Source: Gracilibacillus orientalis
Lineage (GTDB): Bacteria; Bacillota; Bacilli; Bacillales; Amphibacillaceae
Length of the DNA stretch: 64,000 nucleotides
Reading direction: 5' to 3'
Assembly (NCBI RefSeq): GCF_900114645.1
Contig: NZ_FOTR01000009.1
Span: forward strand, 1 to 64,000
Shown piece by piece: positions 29,393-39,582 of this stretch. The notes under the pieces were generated by a model. It saw only the letters and a list, made by a program, of their open reading frames with translations. It had not been told where the DNA came from and made no database searches. Made by a program: the position numbers and the translations under genes. How positions within the stretch are numbered: the first letter of the stretch is position 1; each line of letters starts with the position of its first letter.

Positions 29393-30412
29393 TTATATGT
29401 TTGTATTTTGACTGTGATGGTGGGTGGCGGCTTTGGTTAATCGATTCATAATGGCTGCGCCGATTCCTTCTTGCGGATAGGTTTCAGCTAGGATGATGTC
29501 GACGTCGGTGTCATTGAAATACCTTAGTCCGTAATATAAATTGGCGGCTACCTCAGATAAATCATCATTACTACCACAGTTATAGCTGATGTCTGATCGG
29601 AGCTGATCGACTAAGGGTTTACTGGCAATGATACCAACTTTATTCCCTTCTTGTTGATAACTAGTAATTTGTTTTTGAAAATAATGTTGATCACCATCTA
29701 TTAATACAAGTGGAGCATCGGGTTCATAATGATTATATTTCATTCCCGGTGATTTTGGCTTGTTTTCTTTTAGTGATCCTGTTAGTTCGACTTTGCCAGC
29801 AACTTTCTCTATTTGCTGTTTTGTCACACCACCAGGCCTTAAAATAACCGGAATATCACCAGTTGCATCCACTACAGTTGATTCCAACCCTACTCCTGTC
29901 GCACCACCATCAATAATACCGGCAATTCTGCCATGTAAATCTTGATACACATGTTTGGCCGTTGTTGGACTCGGTTTCCCCGAAAGGTTCGCGCTTGGTG
30001 CAGCAAGTGGCAGGTTAGCATGCTCGATAAGCGCCCTACCGATTTCATGATCAGGAATTCGGATTGCCACGGTATCCAAACCAGCTGTGACAGTTTTTGC
30101 CACGGCCCCGTTACTTTTTAAAATAATCGTAAAAGGGCCAGGCATAAAATGATCGATTAACATTTGGGCCATTGTGGATATCTCAGTCACATAATATTTT
30201 ATTTGACTTGAATTATGCACATGGACAATTAATGGATTATCGGCTGGACGCCCCTTTGCTTTGAAAATCTTGGAGACAGCAGCTTCATTCGTTGCATTAG
30301 CACCTAATCCGTAAACTGTTTCCGTGGGAAAAGCCACTACTTCTTGATCGTTCAGTAATTGAGCGGCTTTGATTAATGACTCTTTGCTTGCATCAAATTT
30401 TTCTGTTTTCAT
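29393..30412 (-). CDS. tsaC: Threonylcarbamoyl-AMP synthase (Sua5/YwlC)
   Basis: A 339-residue two-domain enzyme that makes threonylcarbamoyl-AMP from threonine, bicarbonate and ATP for the t6A37 modification of ANN-decoding tRNAs. The YrdC domain (about 1-200) has VVAFPTETVYGLGANA, KAKGRPADNPLIVH and LPLAAPSANLSGKPSPT. The C-terminal Sua5 domain (about 215-330) has SPGMKYNHYEPDAPL and FNDTDVDIILAETYPQEGIGAAIMNRLTKAA. Length fits the long Sua5 type. It is in the ywlB-ywlC-ywlD-ywlE order. Confidence 0.95.
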   Translation of the reverse strand: MKTEKFDASKESLIKAAQLLNDQEVVAFPTETVYGLGANATNEAAVSKIFKAKGRPADNPLIVHVHNSSQIKYYVTEISTMAQMLIDHFMPGPFTIILKSNGAVAKTVTAGLDTVAIRIPDHEIGRALIEHANLPLAAPSANLSGKPSPTTAKHVYQDLHGRIAGIIDGGATGVGLESTVVDATGDIPVILRPGGVTKQQIEKVAGKVELTGSLKENKPKSPGMKYNHYEPDAPLVLIDGDQHYFQKQITSYQQEGNKVGIIASKPLVDQLRSDISYNCGSNDDLSEVAANLYYGLRYFNDTDVDIILAETYPQEGIGAAIMNRLTKAATHHHSQNTNI

Positions 30413-30609
30413 GTTAATCCCTCGATCTGATATATTCTAAGGTTATTATGAAGTTATCAAGAAAATTGTGCAAGCACCTTTTATTATCCACACGCTTTTC
30501 CACAACAATTACAATGAATGTGTACAAATAAGCTGTTTATCCACACACTTATTAACATAAAAGGATTTGTCAGCCGATCCACATTTAGTTACGCACAAGT
30601 TTTGCACAT

Positions 30610-31044
30610 TCACGTGAATTTTTGTGTATAACTGTCGGTTTTATCCACATTTTCCAGTTTAGTTATCCACCACGATGCTTGAAAAGATTCTTCTAAAACC
30701 TGTTCTGTCAGGTTATAGCCCAATTGTGTTAATAACTGCTCAAGAACAGCTGTTTTACTGTGGACAATTAGTGATGTGGCCCCATAGCTTTGTGTTAACT
30801 TCTCAGCTGTTTGAATAATCGTGACTGGCAGTAAAACAGGTGCATTTCTTTTCATGATTAAACTCCGTAACCAATAAGTGTGACGATCAACAGGTATAAG
30901 TGAAAAAAAAGCTGTCGGTTTTCCTTGTTTATAGATGAAATACCCATATTTCTTCATTTCTATTTCATTGAATTGCGGCACCTGTTCATCGAAAAAAGCT
31001 TCAAATTCCTTTTTCTCCAACTCTTTCGTCGGTTTTAATTGCAT
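30610..31044 (-). CDS. ywlB: YwlB-like protein, probable GNAT-fold domain
   Basis: A 144-residue protein. A central stretch (KYGYFIYKQGKPTAFFSLIPVDRHTYWLRSLIMKR) and a following helix-strand (IQTAEKLTQSYGATSLIVHSKTAVLEQLLTQLGY) resemble a GNAT acetyltransferase core, but I see no clear acetyl-CoA loop (Q/RxxGxG/A). Position between spoIIR and tsaC matches B. subtilis ywlB. AGAGGTG is 5 bases before the ATG. The 197-bp gap to tsaC contains several CCACA/TGTGGA-like short repeats and no gene. Substrate unknown. Confidence 0.65.
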   Translation of the reverse strand: MQLKPTKELEKKEFEAFFDEQVPQFNEIEMKKYGYFIYKQGKPTAFFSLIPVDRHTYWLRSLIMKRNAPVLLPVTIIQTAEKLTQSYGATSLIVHSKTAVLEQLLTQLGYNLTEQVLEESFQASWWITKLENVDKTDSYTQKFT

Positions 31045-31103
31045 CCTCTCACCTCTATCATTTCGTCTTGCTATTAATCTATGACAAAATGATAGATTTA
31101 TGA

Positions 31104-31712
31104 TTAATTAAACCATTTTAAGAAGAAAAAAGTGTATTCTACGTCCTCTTCCTCCTGTTCTTCTTCCTCTTGATCTGCTGTTTCTTGGTCTTGATTTTGA
31201 TCTTCTTCCTCATTTTCAGCCGCTTCTACTGTTGTGCCAAATGAAAAATCTAAAAAACATAACGGTGGAAAAACAACACACCACCAATTGGACCCTTCCG
31301 CTTCTCCTAATGTAATCAGGATTGCTTCATATTCACCAGCTGGATAAAGGTAGTTATCATAAAGTTTAGTTGGAAATTCTACATCTTTGCGATATGCTAC
31401 CGTATAGTCGATAGATTCTTCTACTGTATCTTTGACAATTCGATCGATATCATCGATTCGGGAAGAAATAAGTTGTCTTGCTTCGTCGATATCATCCATT
31501 TCCTCCACCCATTTTGTCACTTCTTCATTCACCGCATCCCTGACAGCATGTTTCATTTCCTGATCCTTTTCATCATCACTATTCGCTAAAATCCTTAAGC
31601 GGATCGCCTCATCAGGAATGACTTGATAGGATTGTTCATTACTTGTAACCTTTTGTGGGAAAAAACCAATAATTAAAAAAATAAGTACACTAAATAAAAT
31701 AAGTTTTCGCAT
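31104..31712 (-). CDS. spoIIR: Stage II sporulation protein R
   Basis: A 202-residue protein secreted by the forespore that triggers SpoIIGA to process pro-sigma-E. N-terminal signal (about residues 3-24, LILFSVLIFLIIGFFPQ) is followed by IPDEAIRLRILANSDDEKDQEMKHAVRDAV and WWCVVFPPLCFLD, both diagnostic. About 35 acidic residues (EEEDQNQDQETADQEEEEQEEE) are inserted before the conserved end VEYTFFFLKWF. AGGGGG precedes the ATG. It lies between ywlB and prmC, as in B. subtilis, with a repeat-rich 973-bp gap upstream. Confidence 0.94.
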   Translation of the reverse strand: MRKLILFSVLIFLIIGFFPQKVTSNEQSYQVIPDEAIRLRILANSDDEKDQEMKHAVRDAVNEEVTKWVEEMDDIDEARQLISSRIDDIDRIVKDTVEESIDYTVAYRKDVEFPTKLYDNYLYPAGEYEAILITLGEAEGSNWWCVVFPPLCFLDFSFGTTVEAAENEEEDQNQDQETADQEEEEQEEEDVEYTFFFLKWFN

Positions 31713-31823
31713 TTTTAAATCCCCCTGTAATTAGCGCTTGCTAGTCACATTGTGGACAACTACGAAAACTTTTAAACTTTTAATCTATTATTTTTTTCTA
31801 TAAGATAAAAAATGGATTTAGAA

Positions 31824-31984
31824 AAGCTCAGGAGCGCCCGCTTAAAACAAGAGAGACTGGACCGAAGCAACGGAGATAAAGGAATCACGGTGAGTAAGTG
31901 ACGCGATGATGACTTTCGCCCAAGGGCATAAGGGCGCTTTCGGGAAGTCGCCTAGTTTTTGGCGCTTGGAGCTAGACATCTCCG
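31824..31984. repeat. Dispersed repeat family B, full-length copy 2
   Basis: It shares with 1480-1640 the blocks AAGCT(T/C)AG..GCGCCC, GAGATAAAGGAATCACGGTG, GCATAAGGGCG, GAAGTCGCCTA and GGAGCTAGACA in the same order. CGGAGAT near the middle and ATCTCCG at the end can pair. Confidence 0.75.
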
Positions 31985-32123
31985 TTCCTACTCACTCTAA
32001 AAGAAATTGGGATTTTTTCGTTCAGCCTGTAGTTTCCTATGCCCATGGTGTTTATGGACTAGCAATCACAGAGACAGCAAAAACATTGCCATTTAATTCT
32101 ACAAGAACATCAGCCTTGCTCAC

Positions 32124-32350
32124 TAGATTCGTCAGTTATATCTGTTTTTGCGACAAATCTCCAACCTCTCTCTTGAGATTTGTCAGTTATATCGATTTTT
32201 GTGACAAATCTCCAACCTCTCTCTTGAGATTTGTCAGTTATATCGATTTTTGTGACAAATCTCCAACCTCTCTCTTGAGATTTGTCAGTTATATCGATTT
32301 TTGTGACAAATCTCCAACCTCTCTCTTGAGATTTGTCAGTTATATCTGTT
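32124..32350. repeat. 51-bp hairpin minisatellite array (family A)
   Basis: Exact 51-bp units start at 32175, 32226 and 32277. A diverged unit precedes them from about 32124 and a partial one follows from 32328. Each unit contains GAGATTTGTCA, a 16-base loop, then TGACAAATCTC (perfect 11-bp stem), then a spacer CAACCTCTCTCTT. Spacers are identical, so this is not a CRISPR array. Confidence 0.9.
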
Positions 32351-32547
32351 TTAAAACTCATTCTTAATAGATTTATTGTTATCTGGGTTTATTATATATT
32401 TAACATTTATTTTCGTTAACCCTGAACTCATACTGTTTCAAGCATCGATAAAATGTAATACTATTCTGCCAAGTCCATTAAATCAAAAAAATGGTCTTTC
32501 GTGAAATTACCTGGCCTATTCTAACGGAATCATGAGAAATATGAACC

Positions 32548-32626
32548 GATGATGGCTTTCGCCCAAGGGCATAAGGGCGATTCGGGAAGTCGCCTAGTTT
32601 TTGGCGCTTGGAGCTAGACATCTCCG
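32548..32626. repeat. Dispersed repeat family B, 3' half copy
   Basis: Nearly identical to the second half of the copy at 31824-31984 (GATGATG.CTTTCGCCCAAG, GCATAAGGGCG, GGAAGTCGCCTAG, GGCGCTTGGAGCTAGACA). The first half is missing. Confidence 0.75.
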
Positions 32627-32649
32627 TTTCTTACCTTATAAAAAACGGT

Positions 32650-32686
32650 ATCTGTTCATGAGATATTGAGTATCTCATGAACAGAT
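32650..32686 (-). terminator. Terminator hairpin overlapping the prmC stop
   Basis: A TCTGTTCATGAGATA arm (32651-32665) pairs perfectly with 32671-32685 around TTGAG. On the minus strand it is followed by ACCGTTTTTTATAAGG. A related CTGTTCATGAGATAT arm occurs at 6321-6336. Confidence 0.75.
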
Positions 32687-33540
32687 TATAGTATCACGCG
32701 AACAATCCGGTCCTGGCCATTAATATCTTGCAAAGCGGTCACTTTACTTTCGGGAAATTGCTGCTTGATCAACTTGCTAACAGCTTCTGCTTGTGTATGG
32801 CCAATTTCGAAAAAAAGCATGCCGTGTCTGTTTAATACTTGATCTGCCTGGTGGATAATTTCGTAATAAGCAGCTAGACCATTATTCTCTGCAAACAATG
32901 CCATTTCCGGATCATAATGTTTAACCGTTTCCGATAGACTGTCCGCTTCCTCGTAAGAAATATACGGTGGATTAGAGACGATTATGTCGACTTTTTTCCC
33001 TTCATTGATCAACGGTGCTAAGAAATTGCCCTGATAAAAGTTAATCTTCGCTTGATGTTTCTCTGCATTTTTCTCGGCGACTCTTAATGCATCATCGGAA
33101 AGGTCTGTTGCGAGCATTTCAACCTGTCTACTCTCCCACTCTTTTGCCAAACAGACCGCTATTATCCCACTACCTGTCCCTATGTCCACACAAGTAAAAT
33201 CGGATTTATCAACAGCTTCCGTCACACATTGTACGAGCTCTTCCGTTTCCGGTCTTGGAATCAGGACGTGCTGATTAACATGGAAGGTGCGACCATAAAA
33301 GTCTTCAACACCGGTTAAATGCTGAACAGGGATTTTGGTTTCAGCATGCTGTTCAATCTTTTGCTGGAAATACGCCAACTTCTCTGAAGCAATTGGCTCT
33401 TGCAAATAAATGAGCATGTCTGTTTTTGACCAATCCAATATGTGTAAAAGGAGAATTTCTGCCACTTTCGATTCACAGTTATGTTTTTGTAAAAAAGAAG
33501 AAGCCCATTTCAGGGCCCCATGTACAGTATTTGTTTGCAT
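32686..33540 (-). CDS. prmC: Release factor glutamine methyltransferase
   Basis: A 284-residue SAM-dependent enzyme that methylates the Gln of the GGQ motif in RF1/RF2. N-terminal helical domain, then VLIPRPETEELV, the SAM loop VDIGTGSGIIAVCLA and the catalytic VSNPPYISYEE (NPPY) are visible. The ATG at 33540 is used because it falls one base after the prfA stop (translational coupling). The 19 upstream codons of the open frame overlap prfA. The substrate RF1 is encoded immediately upstream. Confidence 0.95.
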   Translation of the reverse strand: MQTNTVHGALKWASSFLQKHNCESKVAEILLLHILDWSKTDMLIYLQEPIASEKLAYFQQKIEQHAETKIPVQHLTGVEDFYGRTFHVNQHVLIPRPETEELVQCVTEAVDKSDFTCVDIGTGSGIIAVCLAKEWESRQVEMLATDLSDDALRVAEKNAEKHQAKINFYQGNFLAPLINEGKKVDIIVSNPPYISYEEADSLSETVKHYDPEMALFAENNGLAAYYEIIHQADQVLNRHGMLFFEIGHTQAEAVSKLIKQQFPESKVTALQDINGQDRIVRVIL

Positions 33541-33541
33541 G

Positions 33542-34621
33542 TTATTCACCGATTTCTTCCATTTTCTTCGCTTGTTCTTCGATGATAAGTGCTTCAATTA
33601 CTTCTTCCAGTTTACCTTCCATAATTTGATCGAGCTTTTGAATGGTCAGACCAATACGGTGGTCTGTAACACGGTTTTGTGGAAAGTTATACGTTCTGAT
33701 ACGTTCTGAACGGTCACCAGAACCAACTGCAGACTTACGTGTTTGGTCGTATTCTGCTTGTGCTTCTTGTTGGATTTTATCATAAATACGAGCACGTAAC
33801 ACTTTCATCGCTTTTTCTTTGTTTTTGATTTGTGATTTTTCGTCTTGAATCGATACAACAGTTCCTGTTGGCACATGTGTTAAACGAACAGCAGACATTG
33901 TTGTATTTACCGATTGTCCACCAGGTCCACTTGATGCAAAGGTATCGACACGAATATCTTTTTCACTAATGTCGATTTCAACTTCCTCTGCTTCCGGCAT
34001 AACTACTACCGTTGCTGTCGAAGTATGAATACGTCCACCTGATTCTGTTTCCGGTACACGTTGTACACGGTGAGCACCATTTTCAAACTTTAATTTGGAA
34101 TAGGCATCGTTCCCATTAATCATGAAAACTACTTCTTTAAAGCCACCGACACCAGTTGTATTAGAGTCCATCACATCAATTTTCCAGCCTTGGGATTCAG
34201 CATAACGGGTGTACATTCTGAATAAACTCCCTGCGAAAAGGGCTGCTTCGTCCCCACCTGCTGCACCGCGGACTTCCATGATAACGTTTTTGTCATCGTT
34301 TGGATCTTTCGGTAGTAATAAAATCTTCAGACGTTCTTCCAGCTCTTCCTTTTGGTCGGAAAGCTCTGAGATTTCCATCTTTGTCATTTCACGCATTTCC
34401 TCATCAAGATCATCTTCCAGCATTACTTTGGCGTCATCTAATTGTGTAATGACGTCTTTAAATTCACGATAGACTGTAATAATATCTTGAAGATCTGATT
34501 GTTCCTTCGAAAATTCTCTTAATTTTTTCGAATCATTAATAACTTCCGGGTCACTTAATAATTCATTTAGTTTATCATAACGTGCTTCTAACGATTCTAA
34601 GCGATCTAACACGTTCTTCAC
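33542..34621 (-). CDS. prfA: Peptide chain release factor 1
   Basis: A 359-residue class I release factor for UAA and UAG. The catalytic GGQ is in [20 protein letters not shown], and the codon-recognition region [16 protein letters not shown] is of RF1 type. N-terminal coiled coil (about residues 1-100) is regular. GAGGTG lies before the ATG. It is coupled to prmC as in B. subtilis. No frameshift site is seen. Confidence 0.97.
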   Translation of the reverse strand: MKNVLDRLESLEARYDKLNELLSDPEVINDSKKLREFSKEQSDLQDIITVYREFKDVITQLDDAKVMLEDDLDEEMREMTKMEISELSDQKEELEERLKILLLPKDPNDDKNVIMEVRGAAGGDEAALFAGSLFRMYTRYAESQGWKIDVMDSNTTGVGGFKEVVFMINGNDAYSKLKFENGAHRVQRVPETESGGRIHTSTATVVVMPEAEEVEIDISEKDIRVDTFASSGPGGQSVNTTMSAVRLTHVPTGTVVSIQDEKSQIKNKEKAMKVLRARIYDKIQQEAQAEYDQTRKSAVGSGDRSERIRTYNFPQNRVTDHRIGLTIQKLDQIMEGKLEEVIEALIIEEQAKKMEEIGE

Positions 34622-34681
34622 CTCTTTCTCCGATTAGCAAAAGTTCACTATGATACAGTATATTAAAAATAACGAAGACCG

Positions 34682-35293
34682 TCAAAATCTACTATGTGCT
34701 TTTAATTTACTTTTCGGATGATTTGGAACATCGTGGTGATGTCTGCATCTTGGTTCATATGCTTCTTTGGCACCAACTAAAATAACGGGATCGTCATAGG
34801 AAGCAGGACTACCATTAATTAATCGTTGGGTTCTGCTTGCCGGAGAACCACAGACAGGACATATCGCATTTAATTTTGTAACAAATTCACTGATCGCCAA
34901 AAGCTGCGGCATCGGCCCAAATGGTTCCCCGCGAAAATCTGTATCTAAGCCTGCGAGGACAACACGATGGCCTCTATCAGCTAGTTCTGAAACGACGTGG
35001 ATGATATCATCGTCAAAAAATTGTACTTCATCTATTCCGATCAGATCAATATCGTCAATAATGTCTTCTAATATGTCGACTGCTCGATCGACAGGTTTTG
35101 CTACTAATTCTGACCCGTTATGGGAAACGACACAATCATCTTTATAGCGATTATCTAGTTGTGGTTTATAGACAGCTACAGAGAGATTGCCGTATGTTGC
35201 GCGTCGTACTCTGCGAATCAATTCTTCTGATTTACCTGAAAACATGCTTCCGCATATTAGTTCAATCCAACCGGCATGCTTCATAATATGCAT
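34682..35293 (-). CDS. tdk: Thymidine kinase (type II)
   Basis: A 203-residue salvage kinase making dTMP. P-loop [17 protein letters not shown], Walker B-like [11 protein letters not shown], lasso and zinc ligands in [14 protein letters not shown] and CRHHHDVP are present. AAGGGG lies 9 bases before the ATG at 35293. A second ATG three codons later is also possible. It is located between prfA and rpmE, as in B. subtilis. Confidence 0.96.
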   Translation of the reverse strand: MHIMKHAGWIELICGSMFSGKSEELIRRVRRATYGNLSVAVYKPQLDNRYKDDCVVSHNGSELVAKPVDRAVDILEDIIDDIDLIGIDEVQFFDDDIIHVVSELADRGHRVVLAGLDTDFRGEPFGPMPQLLAISEFVTKLNAICPVCGSPASRTQRLINGSPASYDDPVILVGAKEAYEPRCRHHHDVPNHPKSKLKAHSRF

Positions 35294-35479
35294 GATATGT
35301 TGCCCCTTCCAGCAGTTATTATTTCTCTATATTTAAACATTTTATCATGTTTTTCGTGAAAATATGTAAATCTTGTAGCTGATGAGTAGAAAGCAACCTG
35401 TTTCCATAATAGCACCAGCCCTAGAAATATATTAGAAAAAACTTAGTTTATAAAATGTTATTACTTCTTATAATGTAAG

Positions 35480-35535
35480 AAAAACTTAATGCGCCTGTCT
35501 GGTTTCTGAACTTTCAGAGCTAGACACCCGCGCAC
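35480..35535. repeat. Dispersed repeat family B, minimal copy with both ends
   Basis: AAAACTTAATGCGCC is followed after about 25 bases by CAGAGCTAGACACCCGCGC. These are the two ends of the element at 1480-1640 without its middle, suggesting an internally deleted (MITE-like) form. Confidence 0.6.
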
Positions 35536-35560
35536 ATTTTATTCTTTCTTGGCTGACAAT

Positions 35561-35597
35561 AAAAAACAGGCAAATTTTTGGTGCATTTGCCTGTTTC
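35561..35597. terminator. Terminator of rpmE2
   Basis: AAACAGGCAAAT and ATTTGCCTGTTT pair perfectly around 9 bases, with T/A runs on both sides, about 45 bases after the L31 gene. Confidence 0.88.
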
Positions 35598-35643
35598 AAG
35601 GATTTGTATCCTATTATATCTTCGTACAATGAAAAAATACCAA

Positions 35644-35889
35644 TTAACTAAGGTTGTATTTTTTCTTGAATCGGTCAACACGACCGCCGACTTTGTCAGC
35701 TTTTTGCTTACCAGTATAGAACGGGTGAGAAGCTGAGCTGATTTCTACACGGATTAATGGGTAAGTATTGCCATCTTCCCATTCAATTGTCTCTTCAGAT
35801 GATGTAGTAGATCCGCCTAGAAATTTGTAGTCAGAGCTTGTATCAAGAAATACAACTTTTTGGTATTCTGGATGAATTTCTTTTTTCAT
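35644..35889 (-). CDS. rpmE2: Ribosomal protein L31 type B (zinc-free)
   Basis: An 81-residue large-subunit protein. [29 protein letters not shown] (start [10 protein letters not shown]) and [24 protein letters not shown] are diagnostic. There is no Cys, so it is the C-minus type B paralogue and not the zinc-ribbon RpmE. B. subtilis keeps the zinc form at this rho-tdk locus and encodes the zinc-free form elsewhere under Zur control. The ATG at 35889 follows AAAGGAG by about 8 bases; the frame's upstream part is not conserved. Confidence 0.95.
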   Translation of the reverse strand: MKKEIHPEYQKVVFLDTSSDYKFLGGSTTSSEETIEWEDGNTYPLIRVEISSASHPFYTGKQKADKVGGRVDRFKKKYNLS

Positions 35890-36021
35890 GTCTGTCCACT
35901 CCTTTTGCCCTGAATCCTTAGGAAACAGAGTTAGATTCATGCGCCGCACGCACTTTTGTCACACAAAAGAATTATAACAACCTAACGCACGGTTTGCAAG
36001 ATAATTTTATAATTTCCATCA

Positions 36022-37308
36022 TTAACTGGTTTTCTTCGTACCTTTACGCTTCATCTCTGCTTCCAGCACGGATAAAAATTCCTCATTATTTTTCGTTGAA
36101 CGTAATTTACGTAAGAAACGCTCTAAGAAATCCGGTGAATCTTGCATACTTTTTCGAATCGCCCACATTTTCTCCAGATGATTTTTGGAAACAAGCAATT
36201 CTTCTTTTCTTGTACTAGAACGTAAAACATCAATCGCAGGGAAAATACGACGTTGTGCTAAATTACGATCCAAATGTAATTCCATATTACCTGTACCTTT
36301 AAATTCTTCATAGATAACATCGTCCATACGTGAACCTGTCTCTACTAAAGCTGTGGCAAGAATAGTGAAACTTCCACCATCTTCAATATTTCTTGCGGCC
36401 CCGAAGAAGCGTTTTGGTCTATGAAAGGCAGCTGGGTCGATACCTCCGGATAATGTTCTACCACTTGGCGGGATTACAAGGTTATAAGCCCGTGCAAGTC
36501 TTGTGATACTATCCATAAGGACAACTACGTCCTTTTTTTGTTCGACAAGTCGCATCGCACGTTCCAACACTAATTCGGCTACTTTAATATGGTTTTCTGG
36601 TACTTCATCAAACGTCGAGCTAACAACATCAACGTTTTCATTAACAGAACGCTCTATATCAGTTACTTCTTCCGGACGTTCATCCACTAAGAGAATGATC
36701 AATTTAGTATTGGGATGATTTTTGGTTATACTATTAGAGATTTGCTTAAGAAGCATTGTTTTACCTGCTTTAGGTGGCGCAACAATTAAGCCACGCTGAC
36801 CATAGCCAACAGGAGTTATTAAGTCCATTATTCTTGTCGATATTAGCTTTGTATCTGTTTCTAGATTCATCAGACGATCTGGATATAACGGTGTTAAACC
36901 TGGAAAATGAACACGTTCTTTAGCTGCTTCCGGATCTTCACCATTTACGGCATCAACATGTAATAGTCCGTAATAACGCTCGTTTTCTTTTGGTGGACGT
37001 ACTTTACCAGATACTTTATCACCGTTACGTAAATCAAAACGACGAATTTGTGATGCAGAAATATAAATATCCTCTGCACTTGGCGAATAATTAATCGGAC
37101 GTAAGAAACCGAATCCTTCAGTCGGGATGATTTCTAAAACACCATCCATAAATAAATAACCGCTTTTTTCTGCTTGTGCTTTCAATATGGAAAATATTAG
37201 TTCTTTTTTTGATAATTTCGCGTAATAAGATACTTTGAATTCTTTAGCTCTAGCATAAAGATCTTTTAATGTCATTTGTTCTAGTTCTGTAATTGTTACT
37301 TCACTCAC
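36022..37308 (-). CDS. rho: Transcription termination factor Rho
   Basis: A 428-residue hexameric RNA helicase. N-terminal Rho-N helices (about 1-45), a cold-shock-like RNA-binding domain ([31 protein letters not shown]), P-loop [15 protein letters not shown], Walker [16 protein letters not shown] and the Q/R loops ([21 protein letters not shown]) are clear. The start is GTG. B. subtilis has glpX between rho and murAB; here there is a 438-bp non-coding gap. Confidence 0.97.
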   Translation of the reverse strand: MSEVTITELEQMTLKDLYARAKEFKVSYYAKLSKKELIFSILKAQAEKSGYLFMDGVLEIIPTEGFGFLRPINYSPSAEDIYISASQIRRFDLRNGDKVSGKVRPPKENERYYGLLHVDAVNGEDPEAAKERVHFPGLTPLYPDRLMNLETDTKLISTRIMDLITPVGYGQRGLIVAPPKAGKTMLLKQISNSITKNHPNTKLIILLVDERPEEVTDIERSVNENVDVVSSTFDEVPENHIKVAELVLERAMRLVEQKKDVVVLMDSITRLARAYNLVIPPSGRTLSGGIDPAAFHRPKRFFGAARNIEDGGSFTILATALVETGSRMDDVIYEEFKGTGNMELHLDRNLAQRRIFPAIDVLRSSTRKEELLVSKNHLEKMWAIRKSMQDSPDFLERFLRKLRSTKNNEEFLSVLEAEMKRKGTKKTS

Positions 37309-37746
37309 AAAATCACCACACCTATTTTTTTATTATATATTCCATCTTCCTTTAATTTTCGAGATTAACTGTTTGTAGATTTTTTTAACGTGGGGAATCT
37401 AATCAATGTGACGAATTGATCTTTCGTTTTTTATTATAATTTGTAATATCTATCAATGGTCAATCAATATATGGAAACTCAATGGGAGCACTGAGATCGC
37501 TTGAAATCTCAAGAAGAGTATGAGATGGAAGCACCTTCATCCACAGCCTTGCAGAATGATATTGGAAGAACTCAAATACTTGGAATAAATGAGTCTATGA
37601 TATTCTTTCTATATAGTACATGGTTACAACTATATATTCAACTAATTTTTATGAAAAAGTGATTTTTTTGTAAATTAAATGTGAATTTTTTTGAAGGTGA
37701 ACAATCAGTGAATTTCAAAAGAAAAGAGAGACTTCGAGGCCTCTCT
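37309..37746. other. Intergenic region between murAB and rho, where glpX is expected
   Basis: 438 bases with stops in all frames and no recognisable remnant of a glpX gene. Only the murAB terminator hairpin (37723-37748) stands out. B. subtilis has glpX here; in this genome the glpX-type gene is at 46.2 kb. Confidence 0.55.
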
Positions 37747-37748
37747 TT
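37723..37748. terminator. Terminator overlapping the murAB stop
   Basis: AAAGAGAG and CTCTCTTT pair around ACTTCGAGGC. On the minus strand it continues TCTTTTGAAATT. Confidence 0.7.
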
Positions 37749-39033
37749 AGGAATTTTGAAATTGTTGTATTTCTTTTTCTGTCATTTCTTCCCGCCAAAC
37801 TCGAGCACCTAGTTCGACTAATTTCTCTGTTAGGTTGGCATAACCTCTATCAATGTGCTCTAATCCTGTAATTTCTGTTACTCCCTTTGCCATCAATCCG
37901 GCAACGATAAGCGATGCACCTGCTCGTAGATCACTTGCTTTTACTTTCGCACCTTCCAATAACGTAGGGCCTTGAACAATGCCAGAACTTCCTTCTACTT
38001 TAATTTGAGCATTCATTCTTCGGAGTTCATCAATATGTTTAAACCGTGCTTGATATATAGTATCTGTGACAACCCCAGTACCTTCTGCTTTTGTCAATAA
38101 TGCTGTAAAAGGTTGCTGCAAATCCGTCGGAAAACCAGGATGTACAAGGGTTTTGATATCAACACTTTTGAGTCCTGTTCCTCTATGAATGAGCAATTGC
38201 TCTTCCCCTTCTTCTATATGTACACCCATTTCTCTTAATTTAGCTAAGAGTGGTTCAAGGTGTTGTGGAATAACGTTGTCAATTAATACTTTTTCGCCTT
38301 GAGCGGCGGCCATTATTGTATAAGTACCTGCTTCAATACGATCAGGAATAATCGTATGCATACATCCACTTAACTGCTCCACACCATTAATACGAATAAC
38401 GTCCGTTCCTGCACCTTTAATTTTCGCACCCATACTGGTTAATATGGTGGCAACATCGATAATTTCTGGTTCTCTTGCCGCGTTTTCAATAACCGTACGT
38501 CCTTTTGCCTTCACAGCCGCAAGCATAATATTGATGGTTGCACCGACACTGACAACATCCAAGTAAATTCGGGCACCTTTCAGTTCTTTTGCTCGTAAAT
38601 AAATCGCCCCTTGTTCATTCGTAACGGTTGCACCAAGGGCTTCAAATCCTTTAATATGTTGATCAATTGGCCTTGGACCCAAGTAACAGCCACCAGGTAA
38701 ACCGATCACCGCTTCTTTAAAACGTCCCAGCATGGCACCCATAAAGTAATAAGAAGCTCTTAATTTTTTGACACTTCCATTCGGTAGCGGCATAGCTGTC
38801 ATTTCTGCCGGATCAACTTTAACCGTATGTCCATCACGTTCTACCTCTCCACCAATTTCCTCAAGCAAACAGCTTAATGTTTCTACATCCGAGATATCTG
38901 GTAAACCTTCAATAATTACTTGTGTATCTGCCAATATAGCTGCTGGTAATAAAGCTACCGCACTATTTTTCGCACCACTGATACGAACTTTTCCATTTAA
39001 TAAATGACCGCCCTCTACAAGCAACTTTTCCAT
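37747..39033 (-). CDS. murAB: UDP-N-acetylglucosamine 1-carboxyvinyltransferase 2 (MurAB/MurZ)
   Basis: A 428-residue second enolpyruvyl transferase of peptidoglycan synthesis. [13 protein letters not shown] and the active-site [19 protein letters not shown] (Cys116) are intact. The [10 protein letters not shown] variant against CAIGSRP in the 10-kb copy distinguishes the two. The ATG at 39033 follows GAGGG by 8 bases. The locus (rho side, fbaA side) is that of B. subtilis murAB. It ends in a hairpin that overlaps its stop. Confidence 0.95.
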   Translation of the reverse strand: MEKLLVEGGHLLNGKVRISGAKNSAVALLPAAILADTQVIIEGLPDISDVETLSCLLEEIGGEVERDGHTVKVDPAEMTAMPLPNGSVKKLRASYYFMGAMLGRFKEAVIGLPGGCYLGPRPIDQHIKGFEALGATVTNEQGAIYLRAKELKGARIYLDVVSVGATINIMLAAVKAKGRTVIENAAREPEIIDVATILTSMGAKIKGAGTDVIRINGVEQLSGCMHTIIPDRIEAGTYTIMAAAQGEKVLIDNVIPQHLEPLLAKLREMGVHIEEGEEQLLIHRGTGLKSVDIKTLVHPGFPTDLQQPFTALLTKAEGTGVVTDTIYQARFKHIDELRRMNAQIKVEGSSGIVQGPTLLEGAKVKASDLRAGASLIVAGLMAKGVTEITGLEHIDRGYANLTEKLVELGARVWREEMTEKEIQQFQNS

Positions 39034-39327
39034 ATATATTTCCCTCACTTTCAAGGATTCCTGTAAGCATACAGCAACATCAATATTTTAACCATAGTCT
39101 GTACTAAACTTGCCAAATTTATGTAATCAAAAATAAACTTAAAACCATTATATCTCATTTCCGAGCGATTTCAAACAGAAGATGGGTTAAAGGAACAGCA
39201 AGAGTCTTCTCACTATGCTAGCTTACTATGAATTCCGAGGGTTTTACCTTTTAAGAAAAACCAGGATAATGTACTCTAACCAAGTTAGAAATGATGAAAT
39301 GTTTTTATCTGCTACGGCAACCGCTTC

Positions 39328-39442
39328 GGCTGACCGTTTCGCTTTCCGGGGGCATGCTCTTCAGCTAACTTTGAAAAGAAAAACGCTTTTCAAAGTGGAT
39401 CTTCAGATCACGCTAATTCCCCAGGAGTCGAAACGGTCGGCC
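39328..39442. repeat. Long foldback repeat (family C), copy 1
   Basis: The ends GGCTGACCGTTTCG and CGAAACGGTCGGCC pair at 13 of 14 positions. Inside are two further stems, CTTTGAAAAG / CTTTTCAAAG (39369-39395) and GTGGATC / GATCAC, giving a multi-armed fold. The GCTTTCCGGGGGCATG..CTTCAGCT block is shared with copy 2, and CCCCAGGAGTC resembles CCCGCAGGAGTC in copy 3. Confidence 0.75.
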
Positions 39443-39582
39443 TGCGCTATTGTTATGTTCTACAACTTATTATATAGAATCATTTTTGCGTTTACTGCAT
39501 CATGTAGAAGCCTATTTTCTATCGCTATAAAGAGCCAACATATTAGCTGTCACCATAGGTGTAGAGCCTATCTTAAAGCGTA

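Larger units (their letters stand above)
31713..32685. other. Repeat-filled intergenic region between prmC and spoIIR
   Basis: 973 bases with no credible gene. From spoIIR outward: about 110 AT-rich bases (promoter of spoIIR expected), family B copy 2 (31824-31984), the 51-bp hairpin array (32124-32350), AT-rich DNA, a partial family B copy (32548-32626) and the prmC terminator hairpin. Reading frames across the array arise from the 51-bp (17-codon) period. Confidence 0.7.
35294..35643. other. Intergenic region between rpmE2 and tdk
   Basis: 350 bases without a gene. They hold a partial family B repeat (35480-35535) and the terminator of the L31 gene (35561-35597). The remainder next to tdk is AT-rich and should include the tdk promoter, which I could not assign. 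Confidence 0.55.

Noticed and set aside
31906-32367. 153-codon plus-strand frame and 83-codon minus-strand frame over the 32.1-kb repeats
   Set aside because: Both are generated by a 51-bp (17-codon) repeat that keeps several frames open. The plus frame also runs through repeat family B. No ribosome binding site or homology beyond the repeat itself is visible.
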